A program made the translations under genes and the position numbers. Below, in pieces: positions 1 to 10,519 of a DNA stretch of 64,000 bases (within the stretch, counting starts at the first letter, position 1; each line of letters starts with the position of its first letter). The notes below the pieces were generated by a model, which saw only the letters and a program-made list of their open reading frames with translations, did no database searches and was not told the origin of the DNA. Origin of the DNA: Abditibacterium sp. (GTDB lineage Bacteria; Armatimonadota; Abditibacteriia; Abditibacteriales; Abditibacteriaceae); the NCBI GenBank assembly GCA_030448265.1, contig JAUJNG010000010.1, forward strand, positions 67,133-131,132, read 5' to 3'.

Positions 1-86
1 ACCCCAAACATACCCTCCTTACCCACCACCACCTCGTCTCTCTCTCCCCGCCCCCCACAACTACCCTCATTTATTCCCCCCACCCC

Positions 87-124
87 AACACAAACCCCGC
101 CCCGAGGTTTGTGTTTTTTTTTTT
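87..124 (+). terminator. Rho-independent terminator of an upstream gene outside the window
   Basis: Inverted repeat aacacaaacc...ggtttgtgtt followed by a T-run of about 10. Confidence 0.7.
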
Positions 125-258
125 AAAAATATTTAAAAAATACCCCCAATTGCCCGAATCACCAAAATATTTATATTTTATTTTTTTGCGTCTTCGCGCC
201 AATGCGGTGATTTTTTAATTTTCGAGCGATTATAATCCCCTTGGCTTTTGCCCCGATT

Positions 259-1029
259 ATGAATCTCGCCATCCTCGTTCTCGCCGCCGGAAAAGGCACG
301 CGCATGGAAAGCGACTTGCCCAAAGTCCTCCATCCGTTGCGCGAAAAACCGCTTCTCGCCCACGTTCTCACCTCCTGCCGCGCCCTCCATCCCGACCGTC
401 TCATCGCCATCGTTGGCCACCAGGCCAACCTCGTTCAAAGCGAAATCTCGCCCCAATTTCCCGAAGTCGAATTCGTGCTTCAAAGCGAAATGAAGGGCAC
501 CGGCCACGCCGTGATGCAGGCCGAAACTGCCCTGCAAAATTTCGACGGCGATATCGTTGTCACCAACGGCGACTCGCCGCTTCTCACCTCGGAAACCCTC
601 TTCGATCTGGTCGAAAAACGCCGCCACAACGACGCGGCGGCGGCCATGCTGGTGGGACGGCTCGACAATCCCGCCAGTTATGGCCGCGTCGTGATGCGCG
701 AAGGCGGCGCCGTTGCTGAAATCGTCGAGGCCAAAGATGCGTCGCCCGAAATTCTGGCGCTTCCCACGGTGAATGCGGGCACTTATTGCTTTCGCTCCAA
801 AGATTTGTGGGCGCAGCTTGCTAAAATCGGCAATGACAACAAAGCGGGCGAGTATTACCTCACCGATGTGGTCGGCCTTCTCACCCAGGCCGGTGAGAAA
901 GTAGTAGGGATTCTCATCGAAGGGCGCGAAATGACCGGAGTTAATACCAAAGCCGAACTCGCGGCGTTGGAAGCCCAACTCGAAGACGAAGCGCAATTAG
1001 AAAGCGAAGTCGAGGCGATGCCATCGTGA
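259..1029 (+). CDS. glmU: UDP-N-acetylglucosamine pyrophosphorylase (GlmU N-terminal domain-like nucleotidyltransferase)
   Basis: MNLAILVLAAGKGTRMESDLPKVLHPL signature; NGDSPLL; about 257 aa, lacks the left-handed beta-helix acetyltransferase domain. Confidence 0.88.
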   Translation: MNLAILVLAAGKGTRMESDLPKVLHPLREKPLLAHVLTSCRALHPDRLIAIVGHQANLVQSEISPQFPEVEFVLQSEMKGTGHAVMQAETALQNFDGDIVVTNGDSPLLTSETLFDLVEKRRHNDAAAAMLVGRLDNPASYGRVVMREGGAVAEIVEAKDASPEILALPTVNAGTYCFRSKDLWAQLAKIGNDNKAGEYYLTDVVGLLTQAGEKVVGILIEGREMTGVNTKAELAALEAQLEDEAQLESEVEAMPS

Positions 1030-2027
1030 GCCCGCTTAAAACCGAACAACTCAAAACCGGCGAACTGGAACTTGATCCGTCGTGCATCAAGGTATTTTCC
1101 GGCAACGCCAATCCGAATCTGTCGCGCGACATCGCGCAAATCATCGGTCATCCTCTGGGCGAACTGATTATCACCCGCTTTGCCGATGGCGAACTGCGCT
1201 GTGCCATCGACGAATCAATTCGCGGCGCCGATGTGTTCATCATTCAGCCCACCTGCAAGCCCGTCAACGACACCTTGATGGAGCTGCTCATTTTGTGCGA
1301 TGCCTTCAAACGCGCTTCGGCGCGGCGCATCGTGCCCATCATCCCCTACTTCGGCTACGCGCGCCAGGACAAAAAAGTGCGCCCGCGCGAGCCGATCACC
1401 GCCAAACTCGTCGCCAACATGATTTCGCACGCCGGCGCCGACCGCATTTTCGCCATCGATCTCCACGCCGGACAGTTGCAGGGCTTTTTCGATATTCCCG
1501 TCGATCACCTGCCAGGCCAGCCGCTCATCGCCGAATATCTGATGAACAAAGGCGTGCTGGGTAAGGGTGTGACGGTGGTTTCGCCCGATGTCGGCGGCTT
1601 CGAACGCGCCACCATTCTGGCGGAGCGATTGGGCAGCGAACTGGCGATTGTCGCCAAACGGCGCCCTGAACCAGGAAAAGTGAAAGTGGTGGAAGTCATC
1701 GGCGACATTGAGGGCCAGACCTGCGTTTTGATTGATGATATGATCGATTCGGGCGGCACGTTCGTGGCGGCGGCCAACGAACTGGCGTGGCGCGGCGCCA
1801 AGGAGATTTACGGCTGCGCCACGCATCCGGTTTTGAGCGGCGACGCCATCCGGCGCATTGAGGATTCGCCGATTCGAGAACTGATTGTCACCGACACCAT
1901 TCCCATTGCGCCCGAACACAAAATTCCCAAAATGACGCAGCTTTCGGTGGCATCGGTGTGCGCCGAAGCCATTGTTCGCATTCATCAAAATGATTCGGTG
2001 TCGGGGATGTTCGACGCGATGTGGTGA
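1026..2027 (+). CDS. prs: ribose-phosphate pyrophosphokinase
   Basis: DLHAGQLQGFFDIPVDHL and PRPP motif VLIDDMIDSGGT; GTG start overlaps the glmU stop (GTGA). Confidence 0.97.
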   Translation: MSPLKTEQLKTGELELDPSCIKVFSGNANPNLSRDIAQIIGHPLGELIITRFADGELRCAIDESIRGADVFIIQPTCKPVNDTLMELLILCDAFKRASARRIVPIIPYFGYARQDKKVRPREPITAKLVANMISHAGADRIFAIDLHAGQLQGFFDIPVDHLPGQPLIAEYLMNKGVLGKGVTVVSPDVGGFERATILAERLGSELAIVAKRRPEPGKVKVVEVIGDIEGQTCVLIDDMIDSGGTFVAAANELAWRGAKEIYGCATHPVLSGDAIRRIEDSPIRELIVTDTIPIAPEHKIPKMTQLSVASVCAEAIVRIHQNDSVSGMFDAMW

Positions 2028-2042
2028 GTGCCACGCCATTTT

Positions 2043-2144
2043 CAACACAGAGAACACGGAGAGACGGAGGAAAACTGAGGGATTTCTTAATTTCATTTTT
2101 GAAATCTCTCTGTTTGCCTCTGTCTCTCCGTGTTCTCTGTGTTG
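2043..2144. repeat. Large near-perfect inverted repeat (REP-like hairpin)
   Basis: caacacagagaacacggagagacggagg...cctctgtctctccgtgttctctgtgttg, arms 27/28 matched and pairing continues inward. Confidence 0.9.
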
Positions 2145-2162
2145 AGAATTCGTTCCTATCCC

Positions 2163-3518
2163 GTGAGATTTTCCATTTTTCGCGCCGAATCGCGCCTGAC
2201 GCTCGCGCTGGCGATTCCCATCATGGCGGGTCAGGTTTCGCAGATGCTGATGGGAATCGTCGATTCGGCGATGGTGGGCCGCGCCGGAGTGCTGCCGCTC
2301 GCGGCGGCGGCGTTCGCCAATAACCTTGTTTCGGTGCCGTTTGTGTTCGGGATGGGGCTGCTGACTAGTCTTTCGGTTCGCGCCGCGCAGTCGCACGGCG
2401 CGGGCGAGGCGCGCGAAAGCGGCGAAATTTTGCGTCACGGACTGTTTTTAGCGGCGGTTGTGGGCGCGATTCTCACGCTTTTGGTGTGGATTTTGAGTTT
2501 TCATCTCCATCGTTTCGGGCAAAGCCCCGATGTCGCGGCGGAATCGCGTTCGTTCCTGCTCATCATCGGGTTTTCGATTGTCCCCGCGCTGTTGTCGCTG
2601 GGACTCAAGGCGTGGTGCGAAGCGATTGGCAATCCCTGGCCGCCGACGCTGATTTTGCTGGCATCCGTCCCGCTCAACGTCTTTCTCAACTGGGTTTTGA
2701 TCTACGGCAATCTGGGATTTTCGCCCCTGGGACTCGACGGCGCGGGCTGGGCGACGCTCATTTCGCGCATCGCGGCGCTGGGCGCGATGGTGATTTACGT
2801 CGCGCGCGACGCCGCGATTCGGCCTCATTTGCCCGCGATTTGGATCCAAAAATGGCAAACGGCGCGTTTCGCGTCGCTTCTGGCGATTGGGATTCCGGCT
2901 TCGCTGCAAATTCTGCTCGAAGTCGGCGCTTTTGCGGCGGGCGCAATTTTGGTGGGGCGGTTGGGAAAAGAACCGCTCGCCGCGCATCAAATCGCGCTGT
3001 CCTGCGCCTCGACGACCTTTATGCTGCCGCTCGGCCTGGCGATGGCAACCACGGTTCGCATCGGACAGGCATTGGGAAGCGGCGAAGTCGCGCGGGTGCG
3101 GCCCATCGGTCTCGCTTCGATGGGCCTCAGTTTCGCCGTGATGTCGGCGACGGCGCTGGTTTTCTGGATTTTCGGCCTTCCCATCGCGCGGTCGTTTGTC
3201 GCCGATGAAGGTGTCGCGCTGCTGGCATCTCGGTTATTGGCGATTGCGGCGCTGTTTCAGCTCGTGGATGGCCTGCAAGTCGTGGGCGCCGGAGCTTTGC
3301 GCGGATTATCCGACGCGACGGTTCCAATGCTGGTCTGTTTCGTGGCCTACTGGATGGTGGGGCTTCCGGCGGGTTATTACGCGGCATTTATGATCGGCTG
3401 GGGCGCGCAGGGCATCTGGAGCGGTTTCGCACTGGGTTTGAGTTTCGTCGCGGCGCTGTTGGCGTGGCGATTCTGGGTGAAATCGCGGCCTCAACTGGGT
3501 TCCGGCTCGGTCTCGTAG
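2163..3518 (+). CDS. MATE family efflux transporter
   Basis: LTLALAIPIMAGQVSQMLMGIVDSAMVGRAG; about 12 hydrophobic helices; probable GTG start just after the repeat. Confidence 0.93.
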   Translation: MRFSIFRAESRLTLALAIPIMAGQVSQMLMGIVDSAMVGRAGVLPLAAAAFANNLVSVPFVFGMGLLTSLSVRAAQSHGAGEARESGEILRHGLFLAAVVGAILTLLVWILSFHLHRFGQSPDVAAESRSFLLIIGFSIVPALLSLGLKAWCEAIGNPWPPTLILLASVPLNVFLNWVLIYGNLGFSPLGLDGAGWATLISRIAALGAMVIYVARDAAIRPHLPAIWIQKWQTARFASLLAIGIPASLQILLEVGAFAAGAILVGRLGKEPLAAHQIALSCASTTFMLPLGLAMATTVRIGQALGSGEVARVRPIGLASMGLSFAVMSATALVFWIFGLPIARSFVADEGVALLASRLLAIAALFQLVDGLQVVGAGALRGLSDATVPMLVCFVAYWMVGLPAGYYAAFMIGWGAQGIWSGFALGLSFVAALLAWRFWVKSRPQLGSGSVS

Positions 3519-4019
3519 CGCCACGAAGGTCGTGGCGACTCGACACAACGGTAATTTGACCTGTCAGCGCAAACGCAGACACCGGAGCAAGGAATGAAGA
3601 TGTAGGTGTCGGGGAAACGCCTTTTGTGCTGGTGTTAGATGCTTTGAAGATTATTTCGACTGCCTTGCCAGATCTCTGAGTAGGTTCGCAAAACTCTGAG
3701 AGCGTCGTAAGGTTATCGTGCGTGTGCGCGAGTTCCACGTTGTGCTGAACTTATCGGCGAAGGAGTTCTTCATGAGGTGCGCGGATAGATAAAAATTCCC
3801 TTTCCTCAGTCGAAGAGGACGTGGGTTCAATGAAGATTAGGGCATGGGTTGTAGAGCCAGAGGTTCTCTGTCCGTGGCTATTCACTGTCGGATTTACGGC
3901 CGAAGAATAAGACGTTGCCTTTCACACCTTCACACCTTGCCATACAAAGATACTGGTTGCGATTCGAAGATGTGTGCCCCAGAAAGTCTGTCCTTATGAG
4001 GCGCAGTTGGAAGAATCGT

Positions 4020-4155
4020 CGAAGGGATCGCCTTTGACCATTAAGTGAATCATCCTCAGGTAGATCATGGCCTCGCTGCTTTGTGGCAGGAACTCGTAGT
4101 CTCTGGCGAGGCGTCGGCACTTGCTGAGCCAGGCGAAGGTGCGCTCAACGACCTA
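4020..4155 (-). pseudogene. IS5-family transposase C-terminal remnant
   Basis: Reverse complement reads [38 protein letters not shown], a typical IS5-family C-terminus; no complete ORF. Confidence 0.75.
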
Positions 4156-4232
4156 ATGACGTGGCAACACCTCTTCACTGAGGGCGCGGCTTTGGCTTTG
4201 TGGCTTTGGCTTTAAAGCCACTTTGACGCGTT

Positions 4233-4931
4233 TTAACTTTTCCTCGACTTCAGCCACAGCCACGGCGCAACCGGTCTGGCATCGCGCCACAAACCAACGC
4301 GCTTAGCTCTGGCGCGGCGTTGAAGCGCGAGTAGCTTTGTGTCCCCCCTGGCGTATCGGTCGTATCTCCAGGCCATGCCGCGCCGAACCATTTCCGCATT
4401 GATAGGCAGATCACCGCGAAAGACCCGCGCCGTATAACGTCCGTAAGGGTCAATAGCAGTGGGGTAGATGGCCAGAGTTTGACCGAAGGTCAGTGAGGAA
4501 AGCACTTTTTTCGCCTTGGGGCCAAACGCCTGCTTCATTTCGGGTGCGTCGATGGCGCTTAAGCGCACGATAACCGCGACATCGTTTTTGAGCACCTTGA
4601 TCGTATCGCCGTCTATCGCTGCCACGCCAAGTCCAACAAAGGAGCGCAGTCGAGCGGGGGCCGTGTTGGCGACCGGCACCGGAGCTTGCCCTGGCGCTTG
4701 CACCGGAGACTGCACCGGAGACTGCACCGGTGCCGATATTGGCGCTCGCTGCACTGCTGAGGGTGGTGTGGCTGGTGTTTTATCGCCAGAGAACTTGCCG
4801 ATGCAGAACAAAACGAACAAAGCCAAGACAACGTATCCACCGCAACTCGCTTGAAGTGGCTTTTTGAGTCCACAGTTGGGGCAAAAGTCCGCCCCAGGAT
4901 CAACGATGTTCTTACACGTTGGGCATCTCAT
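4233..4931 (-). CDS. Thermonuclease (SNase) family protein with N-terminal zinc ribbon and one TM helix
   Basis: CPTCKNIVDPGADFCPNCG; TM segment; VAAIDGDTIKVL...RLSAIDAPEMKQAFG...YGRYTARVF; PVQSPVQ low-complexity linker. Confidence 0.88.
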   Translation of the reverse strand: MRCPTCKNIVDPGADFCPNCGLKKPLQASCGGYVVLALFVLFCIGKFSGDKTPATPPSAVQRAPISAPVQSPVQSPVQAPGQAPVPVANTAPARLRSFVGLGVAAIDGDTIKVLKNDVAVIVRLSAIDAPEMKQAFGPKAKKVLSSLTFGQTLAIYPTAIDPYGRYTARVFRGDLPINAEMVRRGMAWRYDRYARGDTKLLALQRRARAKRVGLWRDARPVAPWLWLKSRKS

Positions 4932-5067
4932 GAGAACTCAGCGAAGCAGCAAACCAAAAGCCGCAACCTCGAAAGGGTGGGGCTTTGGCTTTTGCGATTT
5001 AGAGTGACTTTGAACTTATCCCAAAGCTGTAACTACGCGTTTGAGACTGAAAGAGTGTGCGTGAAGC

Positions 5068-5340
5068 GTGGGCGCAAGCCAAGTGAGTGTGGCGCAAGGC
5101 GAGTTGGTGCCGCGTCCATTGCCAGAGCCATCGCCTCGCTTGCGCCCTGAGCAGGAAGCGGCTTTTGTCTCGATGGTGCAAGAGAAGCGCGACTGGACGA
5201 TAGATCAATTGTGCGTGGAGTGGGAGAGGCGCAGTGGCGTGCTTTTGTCGCGCTCCACGCTCCATGATCATCTGCTGCGTCTCAAGGGGCGATATAAAAA
5301 GAGTCCAATGACCTTCTCCCCCGAAAGTCTCTCCTCATGA
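5068..5340 (+). pseudogene. IS630-like transposase N-terminal HTH fragment
   Basis: RLRPEQEAAFVSMVQEKRDWTIDQLCVEWERRSGVLLSRSTLHDHLLRLKGRYKKSP, then truncated. Confidence 0.6.
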
Positions 5341-6126
5341 GGCGCAGTTGGAATGCCAGGGTGTGCGTGAGGCGTTGGGCAGCGGCAGTGGGTAGCGGCG
5401 CATCAAATCGACGCCGGAATAGGGCAGCCCGCACGGATCCTGCGTCAGAGCGCCACGGCTCATCCATTTGGCATGGCCGTCGAAAAAGATAGAGTTGACG
5501 CCGCTCTGATGACGCGACAACGCCAGCACCGGTTGATCGTAACCCGCTTTGTCATAAAGATTTTTAGGCGGCTCGAACCATGAATCGTCGAAGGGTTCGC
5601 CTTTTTCGCTCACCACGATGATTTCGACGGGGTTTTCGAGTTGCGACAGGCTCAGGCTTTCGGCGGCGCGATTGGCGATGTAGGAGCGCGGCACCAGCGG
5701 CTTGCCGGACTGTCCGTTTTCCGATGAATGCGGCAGGCGACCCGAATCGCTGGGACACACGATCAAACCGCTCGTGTTTTTGGTATAGGGCAGGATTTGG
5801 TTCCACCAGCGATTGTCACGACTGGCTCCCAGGGGCGCAAGGGTGTTCGAGCGCGAGTAATCCACGTCGTGCCCGAAGAAGAACAATCGCTCGTCGCTGT
5901 CCTGAGCATACATTCCCAGCCCGATGCCAAGTTGCCGCATATTGGATAGACACGAAACCCGCCGCGACCGCTCACGCGCCTGGCCGAAGACTGGAAACAG
6001 CATCGCTGCCAACAACGATATCACGGCAATGACCACCAAAAGCTCGATAAGGGTGAATCCCTGACGGGGCCGGTTGGCATCGCAGGGCAAGGTTGAGCCT
6101 TTAATCGTCCTCGTCCTCTTTTTCAT
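5335..6126 (-). CDS. Prepilin-type N-terminal methylation / H-X9-DG domain pilin-like protein
   Basis: [59 protein letters not shown] and [16 protein letters not shown]. Confidence 0.9.
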   Translation of the reverse strand: MKKRTRTIKGSTLPCDANRPRQGFTLIELLVVIAVISLLAAMLFPVFGQARERSRRVSCLSNMRQLGIGLGMYAQDSDERLFFFGHDVDYSRSNTLAPLGASRDNRWWNQILPYTKNTSGLIVCPSDSGRLPHSSENGQSGKPLVPRSYIANRAAESLSLSQLENPVEIIVVSEKGEPFDDSWFEPPKNLYDKAGYDQPVLALSRHQSGVNSIFFDGHAKWMSRGALTQDPCGLPYSGVDLMRRYPLPLPNASRTPWHSNCAS

Positions 6127-8737
6127 TGGTGAAGCGAATGCCGTAGTTGCGCGCGGGCGGCGGGATCGCGCCTTTGATGGCGTGCCACAAAATCGCATTC
6201 AGTTCTTCGTCGGGCGCCGATTCTTCCTTGAGCGGATCGAGCATTCGTGCGCTTCTCTGGGCGCCAGGCGATTTTTCGGTATTGACCTGCGCGATGATCT
6301 CGCGCGAGGGCAGAATCGCTTGATACGGCTCGGCATTGAGCGGCTCTGTGCCGAACACGTCGAAAGGCGCGGCGATGGCGTCGTATTGCGTCATCGGCGG
6401 CAGTCCCAGCAAAAGTTCGATGGTGCGGAGCGCGCTGTCGGTATTGTAAAAGCGGCTGTCGTGGCTCCCGCGCTCGACGAAGGGGCTGACCACGAAGGCA
6501 ATCGAACGGTGGGCATCGACGTGATCGTAGCCGTTTTGAGCGTCGTCTTCCACGATGATGATGGCCGACGATTTCCAGTAGGGGCTGCGGCTGATAGTTT
6601 CAACGACCTGCCCGACCGCGAAGTCGTTATCGGCCACCATCGCGGAGGGCGACGAAGCACCAGGTGTCGTGCCCGAAGTGTGGTCGCGCGGCAGACGCAG
6701 CATCGAAAAGGCGGGCAAGTCGCCGTTTTTGACGAACTGGGCGAACTCGCGCTTCCAGGCCGAAACGCGCGATGGGTCGTTGTTAGCGCCAAAAGTCGCC
6801 ATTTGCTTGGGCGCGAGCGGGATGTTGTGAAGTTGCCACGCTTCGCTGTCAGCATACGTCATGTCGTATTGGCGGAAATTGAGGTCGGTTGTTCCGGCTA
6901 AAGCGCGCTTGGTCGGCACGGTTTCGGGACTCTTGCCGCCTATTTCCGCGAAAAATCCGTAGTTGCGGAAAGAAACGCCATGACGGGCGCACAAATCCCA
7001 GATATAACCACCTGGCGGGCGCGCCACATCGGGTATGCCGAGGCGGTCGACGGCGACGCCATTGTTGCTGCCCTCGTAATCGTAGGGACGCTGGCGTCCG
7101 CCGTAGCCATGCGGCACGTTGCGCGCGGTGTATTCCGAGGCCATGCCGCCCGTCGACCAGTTCCAGCCGTCGCCCGACACTTCGGCGCTGCAATAAAAGT
7201 TGTCCAGCAAAACGAAGCGATTGGCGAGAGCGTGCTGGTTGGGCGTGACATCGCGTCCAAAGAGCGTCAGTGACGGGTCGCCGTTGCCGCGCCCCAGATC
7301 GCCCAAAACCTGATCGTAGGTGCGGTTTTCTTTGATGATGTAGAAAACGTGCTTGATACCAGGATTTTTGAACGTCGTTGGGCGCGCCGGAAGACCGCTG
7401 TTATTGGCCAAGACCTGCGCCGTGAAAGGCCGCAAATCGCGCATCGCGCCGATGTCGAGGGTAGAAACCGTGCCTTCGATGAGGTTTTGGATGTATTGCG
7501 GGCGTTCTTTGAGTTTGGGATCGGGAAGGGCGTTGGGATGGCGCTTTTGCACACCCTTGGCGTTGGCCACGAAAAGCCGCTTCCCATCGGGCGAAACCAG
7601 CGCGGCGGTGGGATACCAGCCCACGGGCACATAACCGGCGAGGGTGCCGCGCGGGAGTTCGATGACGGCGACCGCGTTCATGTCGGCGAGCGTGACGAAC
7701 AGCCGTTTTTCGTCGCGTGAAAGTGCCAGACCGGTGGGAGTTGCGCCTGGCAAACCGCGCGCGCCGTCGGGACGCAGCACAACCGTGCGCGTGACGCGCT
7801 CGCGCTGCGTGTCGATGACGCTGATGGTGTCGCTGCCCGCATTCGCCACGAAAAGCCGTTTTTGGGATTTGTCGAGCAAAAGGGCGATGGGCTGCGTTCC
7901 GGTTTCGATTTCGCGCCTCACTCCGCCCGATGCGCCATCGACTACCGAAACTACGCCGCGCTGTTCACTGGAAACATAAATCCGGCCCGCGCCCGCACCG
8001 CGCGTCGCTGAGGCAACGGCAAACGGATAGCCAGGAAGCGCGATTTTGCGCTGGATCTGGCCGGACGCGGTGTCGAGAACCTGAAGCGCGCCGCGCATCG
8101 CGTTTTGCGGGTCGGCGCTGTTGTCGGCGGCGTAAAGCTGGCGGCCATTGGCGCTCAGTCCCAGGCCCGCGAGATGGGAAAGCGGCTTTTGCGGGTCAGT
8201 CGCCGCCCCCAACGTGCGTCCGGTGTCTCGCAGGGTGCCCTCGACGCTCAGGCTGAGAACTGAAACCGTGCCCTCGGCGCCGCGCGAAGCGTAAACCGGA
8301 GTCTGACCGCCGACGGTCGGGCCGCAAACCAGTCCGTAATAAAGCGCTTGTTTCTTGCCTGTGAAAACGGGGCTGTCGCCGTTCCAGTCCAGACGGCTCA
8401 CCAACTTTCCATCGCTCGCTCGCAAAACCGACAACTGAGAACGAAACCCGACGTTTGTGACCAGCACAAAGCGCCCATCGGGCGACATCACCAGGTTGGA
8501 CGGAAAACTGCCGACTTCGGCCTGCGTGCCCTGAGGCGTGAGGCGTTTGCCAGTCACCAGCGGCACTGGGGCAGAGGTTGCGGCGGGCGCTGTAGGTGTC
8601 GCGTTGGATGTTGCGGCGGGGGTGACGCCGCTCGCGCTCACCTGAACCAACGAGACGCCCGCGATGACGTTTACCAGGCCCATAAAACGCGGGCACTGAA
8701 CTCCGAAACGGAGGTGAAACAAGGGAGGATTTAACAT
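6101..8737 (-). CDS. Bifunctional YncE family protein / alkaline phosphatase (phosphoesterase) family protein
   Basis: N-terminal beta-propeller repeats ([35 protein letters not shown]) then [32 protein letters not shown] phosphoesterase motif. Confidence 0.9.
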   Translation of the reverse strand: MLNPPLFHLRFGVQCPRFMGLVNVIAGVSLVQVSASGVTPAATSNATPTAPAATSAPVPLVTGKRLTPQGTQAEVGSFPSNLVMSPDGRFVLVTNVGFRSQLSVLRASDGKLVSRLDWNGDSPVFTGKKQALYYGLVCGPTVGGQTPVYASRGAEGTVSVLSLSVEGTLRDTGRTLGAATDPQKPLSHLAGLGLSANGRQLYAADNSADPQNAMRGALQVLDTASGQIQRKIALPGYPFAVASATRGAGAGRIYVSSEQRGVVSVVDGASGGVRREIETGTQPIALLLDKSQKRLFVANAGSDTISVIDTQRERVTRTVVLRPDGARGLPGATPTGLALSRDEKRLFVTLADMNAVAVIELPRGTLAGYVPVGWYPTAALVSPDGKRLFVANAKGVQKRHPNALPDPKLKERPQYIQNLIEGTVSTLDIGAMRDLRPFTAQVLANNSGLPARPTTFKNPGIKHVFYIIKENRTYDQVLGDLGRGNGDPSLTLFGRDVTPNQHALANRFVLLDNFYCSAEVSGDGWNWSTGGMASEYTARNVPHGYGGRQRPYDYEGSNNGVAVDRLGIPDVARPPGGYIWDLCARHGVSFRNYGFFAEIGGKSPETVPTKRALAGTTDLNFRQYDMTYADSEAWQLHNIPLAPKQMATFGANNDPSRVSAWKREFAQFVKNGDLPAFSMLRLPRDHTSGTTPGASSPSAMVADNDFAVGQVVETISRSPYWKSSAIIIVEDDAQNGYDHVDAHRSIAFVVSPFVERGSHDSRFYNTDSALRTIELLLGLPPMTQYDAIAAPFDVFGTEPLNAEPYQAILPSREIIAQVNTEKSPGAQRSARMLDPLKEESAPDEELNAILWHAIKGAIPPPARNYGIRFTNEKEDEDD

Positions 8738-9012
8738 GAAGACGTGCCCAGCATACGGCCTTCGAGTTAAATTCGTCTTAAGAGCGAGCGCCCTTCATCT
8801 CCTAATTCCAGGCGTCTGCCTGACGTCATCGGAGTCGGCGATTAGATTGCTTCAGGCTGCGGCCAAATGCCTCAAAGTTTGGGTTTTCATGTCGGTGTCA
8901 GGGGTAGCCCAGTGTTCGAATTGACCCTTGGCATCGCTCTTTTGTAACACGCGCACCAGACCAAAACCTCAACAGCGCCAACTCGAAGCCGTGTGCCAAG
9001 CCCTGCGCGACA

Positions 9013-9453
9013 ATGGAACCAAGATCGAAGGGATGCTGGAAGCTATCGGGAGTGTTGGAGCAAAACATCGATGCGAAAATTTTGCGAGCGCGACGGTTTG
9101 ATTTCGAGAAATTGGCAGCCAAAGCCGAGCCGGAAGAGTTGCAGCGACTCCTCCGGTGGACGGTAAGGAGAATCGAATGGGATTCGGAGGGGATGAACCG
9201 CTTGCAAATTTACGCCCTGCCCTTTCCGAAGAAAAGACAGGGCGAGTTCGCAACTAATGTATGGTCCGACGGGCTGCAGGATCGTTATGTCGAACCCATG
9301 TGGCTGGAATTTTATTTCGTGGGTTCAGACTTACAAGATGAAGCCACACTTCTTTGCACCGACGAGATGCTTGTCGAGCAACTGGAGAAGACAGGTGTAG
9401 AAACGCCGAAGCAAGAAGATCTGAAGCCTCAACTTATCCGCCAACCAACCTAA
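9013..9453 (+). pseudogene. Hypothetical protein, possible serine-recombinase C-terminal remnant
   Basis: EELQRLLRWTVRRIEWDSEGMNRLQIYALP resembles recombinase C-termini; upstream coiled-coil-like sequence (QRQLEAVCQALRDNGTKIEGMLEAIGS) lies in another frame. Confidence 0.4.
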
Positions 9454-9465
9454 TCAGGAGGTAGC

Positions 9466-9990
9466 ATGACATGGCCAACACACGCACTACTTGGCATCAA
9501 TACGCTCTGGCTGCTCACTCCCCTGTCACCGGAACTGCTGGGTTACGACTTCGGCACGTTAGCAGCTTGCGCCGCCTTCGGCGCACTCCTGCCCGACCTC
9601 GATGCCTCTGAGTCGAAGATCAAACACTTGAAGATTCCAGGCACCAAATTCAAGCCGTTTTTGCTCCCGGCTCAGGTCGTGTCTCGCACTGACCAACATC
9701 GTGGGTTGCTGCATTCCTTGTGGGGTGTCGGATTGGCGACTCTCATCGTTACACCTATCTCATTGTGGGTGGGTTGGGCACCTGTTGCCGTCTTACTGTT
9801 CGGATATATTAGTCATCTACTCGGTGATGCGTCGACCAAAATCGGTATTCGAGTTTTTTATCCAAGTGCTACACGTTTTTATTTGTTGCCCCAAGGTTGG
9901 CGGATCACAACTGGATCTTTTGCAGAAGAGGCTTTGCTGGTGCCTCTGGCACTGTTAGCCTCATCGTTGCTGTTAGGCAGCCTGATTTGA
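9466..9990 (+). CDS. Metal-dependent hydrolase, YdjM/DUF457-like inner membrane protein
   Basis: MTWPTHALLGINTLW...ALLPDLDASESKI...DQHRGLLHSLWG...GYISHLLGDA. Confidence 0.85.
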   Translation: MTWPTHALLGINTLWLLTPLSPELLGYDFGTLAACAAFGALLPDLDASESKIKHLKIPGTKFKPFLLPAQVVSRTDQHRGLLHSLWGVGLATLIVTPISLWVGWAPVAVLLFGYISHLLGDASTKIGIRVFYPSATRFYLLPQGWRITTGSFAEEALLVPLALLASSLLLGSLI

Positions 9991-10099
9991 GATTCGAATG
10001 TCTCTTTTGCCTGAGATTAGATGAGTTCGGAACCACCTGCAAAACTGAGCGACATGAAAGCGTGCGAGAGATGCAATACAATGTCTGGTTTCCCGAACC

Positions 10100-10519
10100 T
10101 CAGAGCGAAGATAATTCATGGGCGCGCGACCGCGAATCGTCGTGTGAATGGCTGACCCGATCAACCAAGCCCAGCCAGATTTTGCCGTTGCGCCGGATTT
10201 GTTGCTCTTCGAGGCGGCGCGGGACATCCATCGGAACGATGTCCGTTTCCATCTCGACTTCTCCCAGTTTTTCGGGGCGGAACTGTTGAAATGGAAACTC
10301 TTTGAGCAGTTGAACAATCGTCGGCGCGTCGGGACACTGTCGGATGAGCCGTTCTATAATGTCTCGTTCACCCGACGGTATTCCCAGGGCATCCGTCAAA
10401 GCCCACTGCACCTCAATCGATTTCAAACTCATCTGGTGCAACCGCTCCAGCGCGGGTTTCGCCTTATGAAGCTCGGCTATGGCGTAAGGGAGCCGGTCAA
10501 ACCAATCGTGTTCGCTCAT
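10100..10519 (-). CDS. Hypothetical protein
   Basis: 139 aa ORF divergent from the KAP NTPase. Confidence 0.5.
   Translation of the reverse strand: MSEHDWFDRLPYAIAELHKAKPALERLHQMSLKSIEVQWALTDALGIPSGERDIIERLIRQCPDAPTIVQLLKEFPFQQFRPEKLGEVEMETDIVPMDVPRRLEEQQIRRNGKIWLGLVDRVSHSHDDSRSRAHELSSL

Noticed and set aside
178-996. 272-aa minus-strand ORF
   Set aside because: Antisense to glmU; shadow ORF
1215-2438. 407-aa minus-strand ORF
   Set aside because: Antisense to prs/MATE and spans the inverted repeat; shadow ORF
6074-6901. 275-aa + strand ORF
   Set aside because: Antisense to the YncE/phosphoesterase gene
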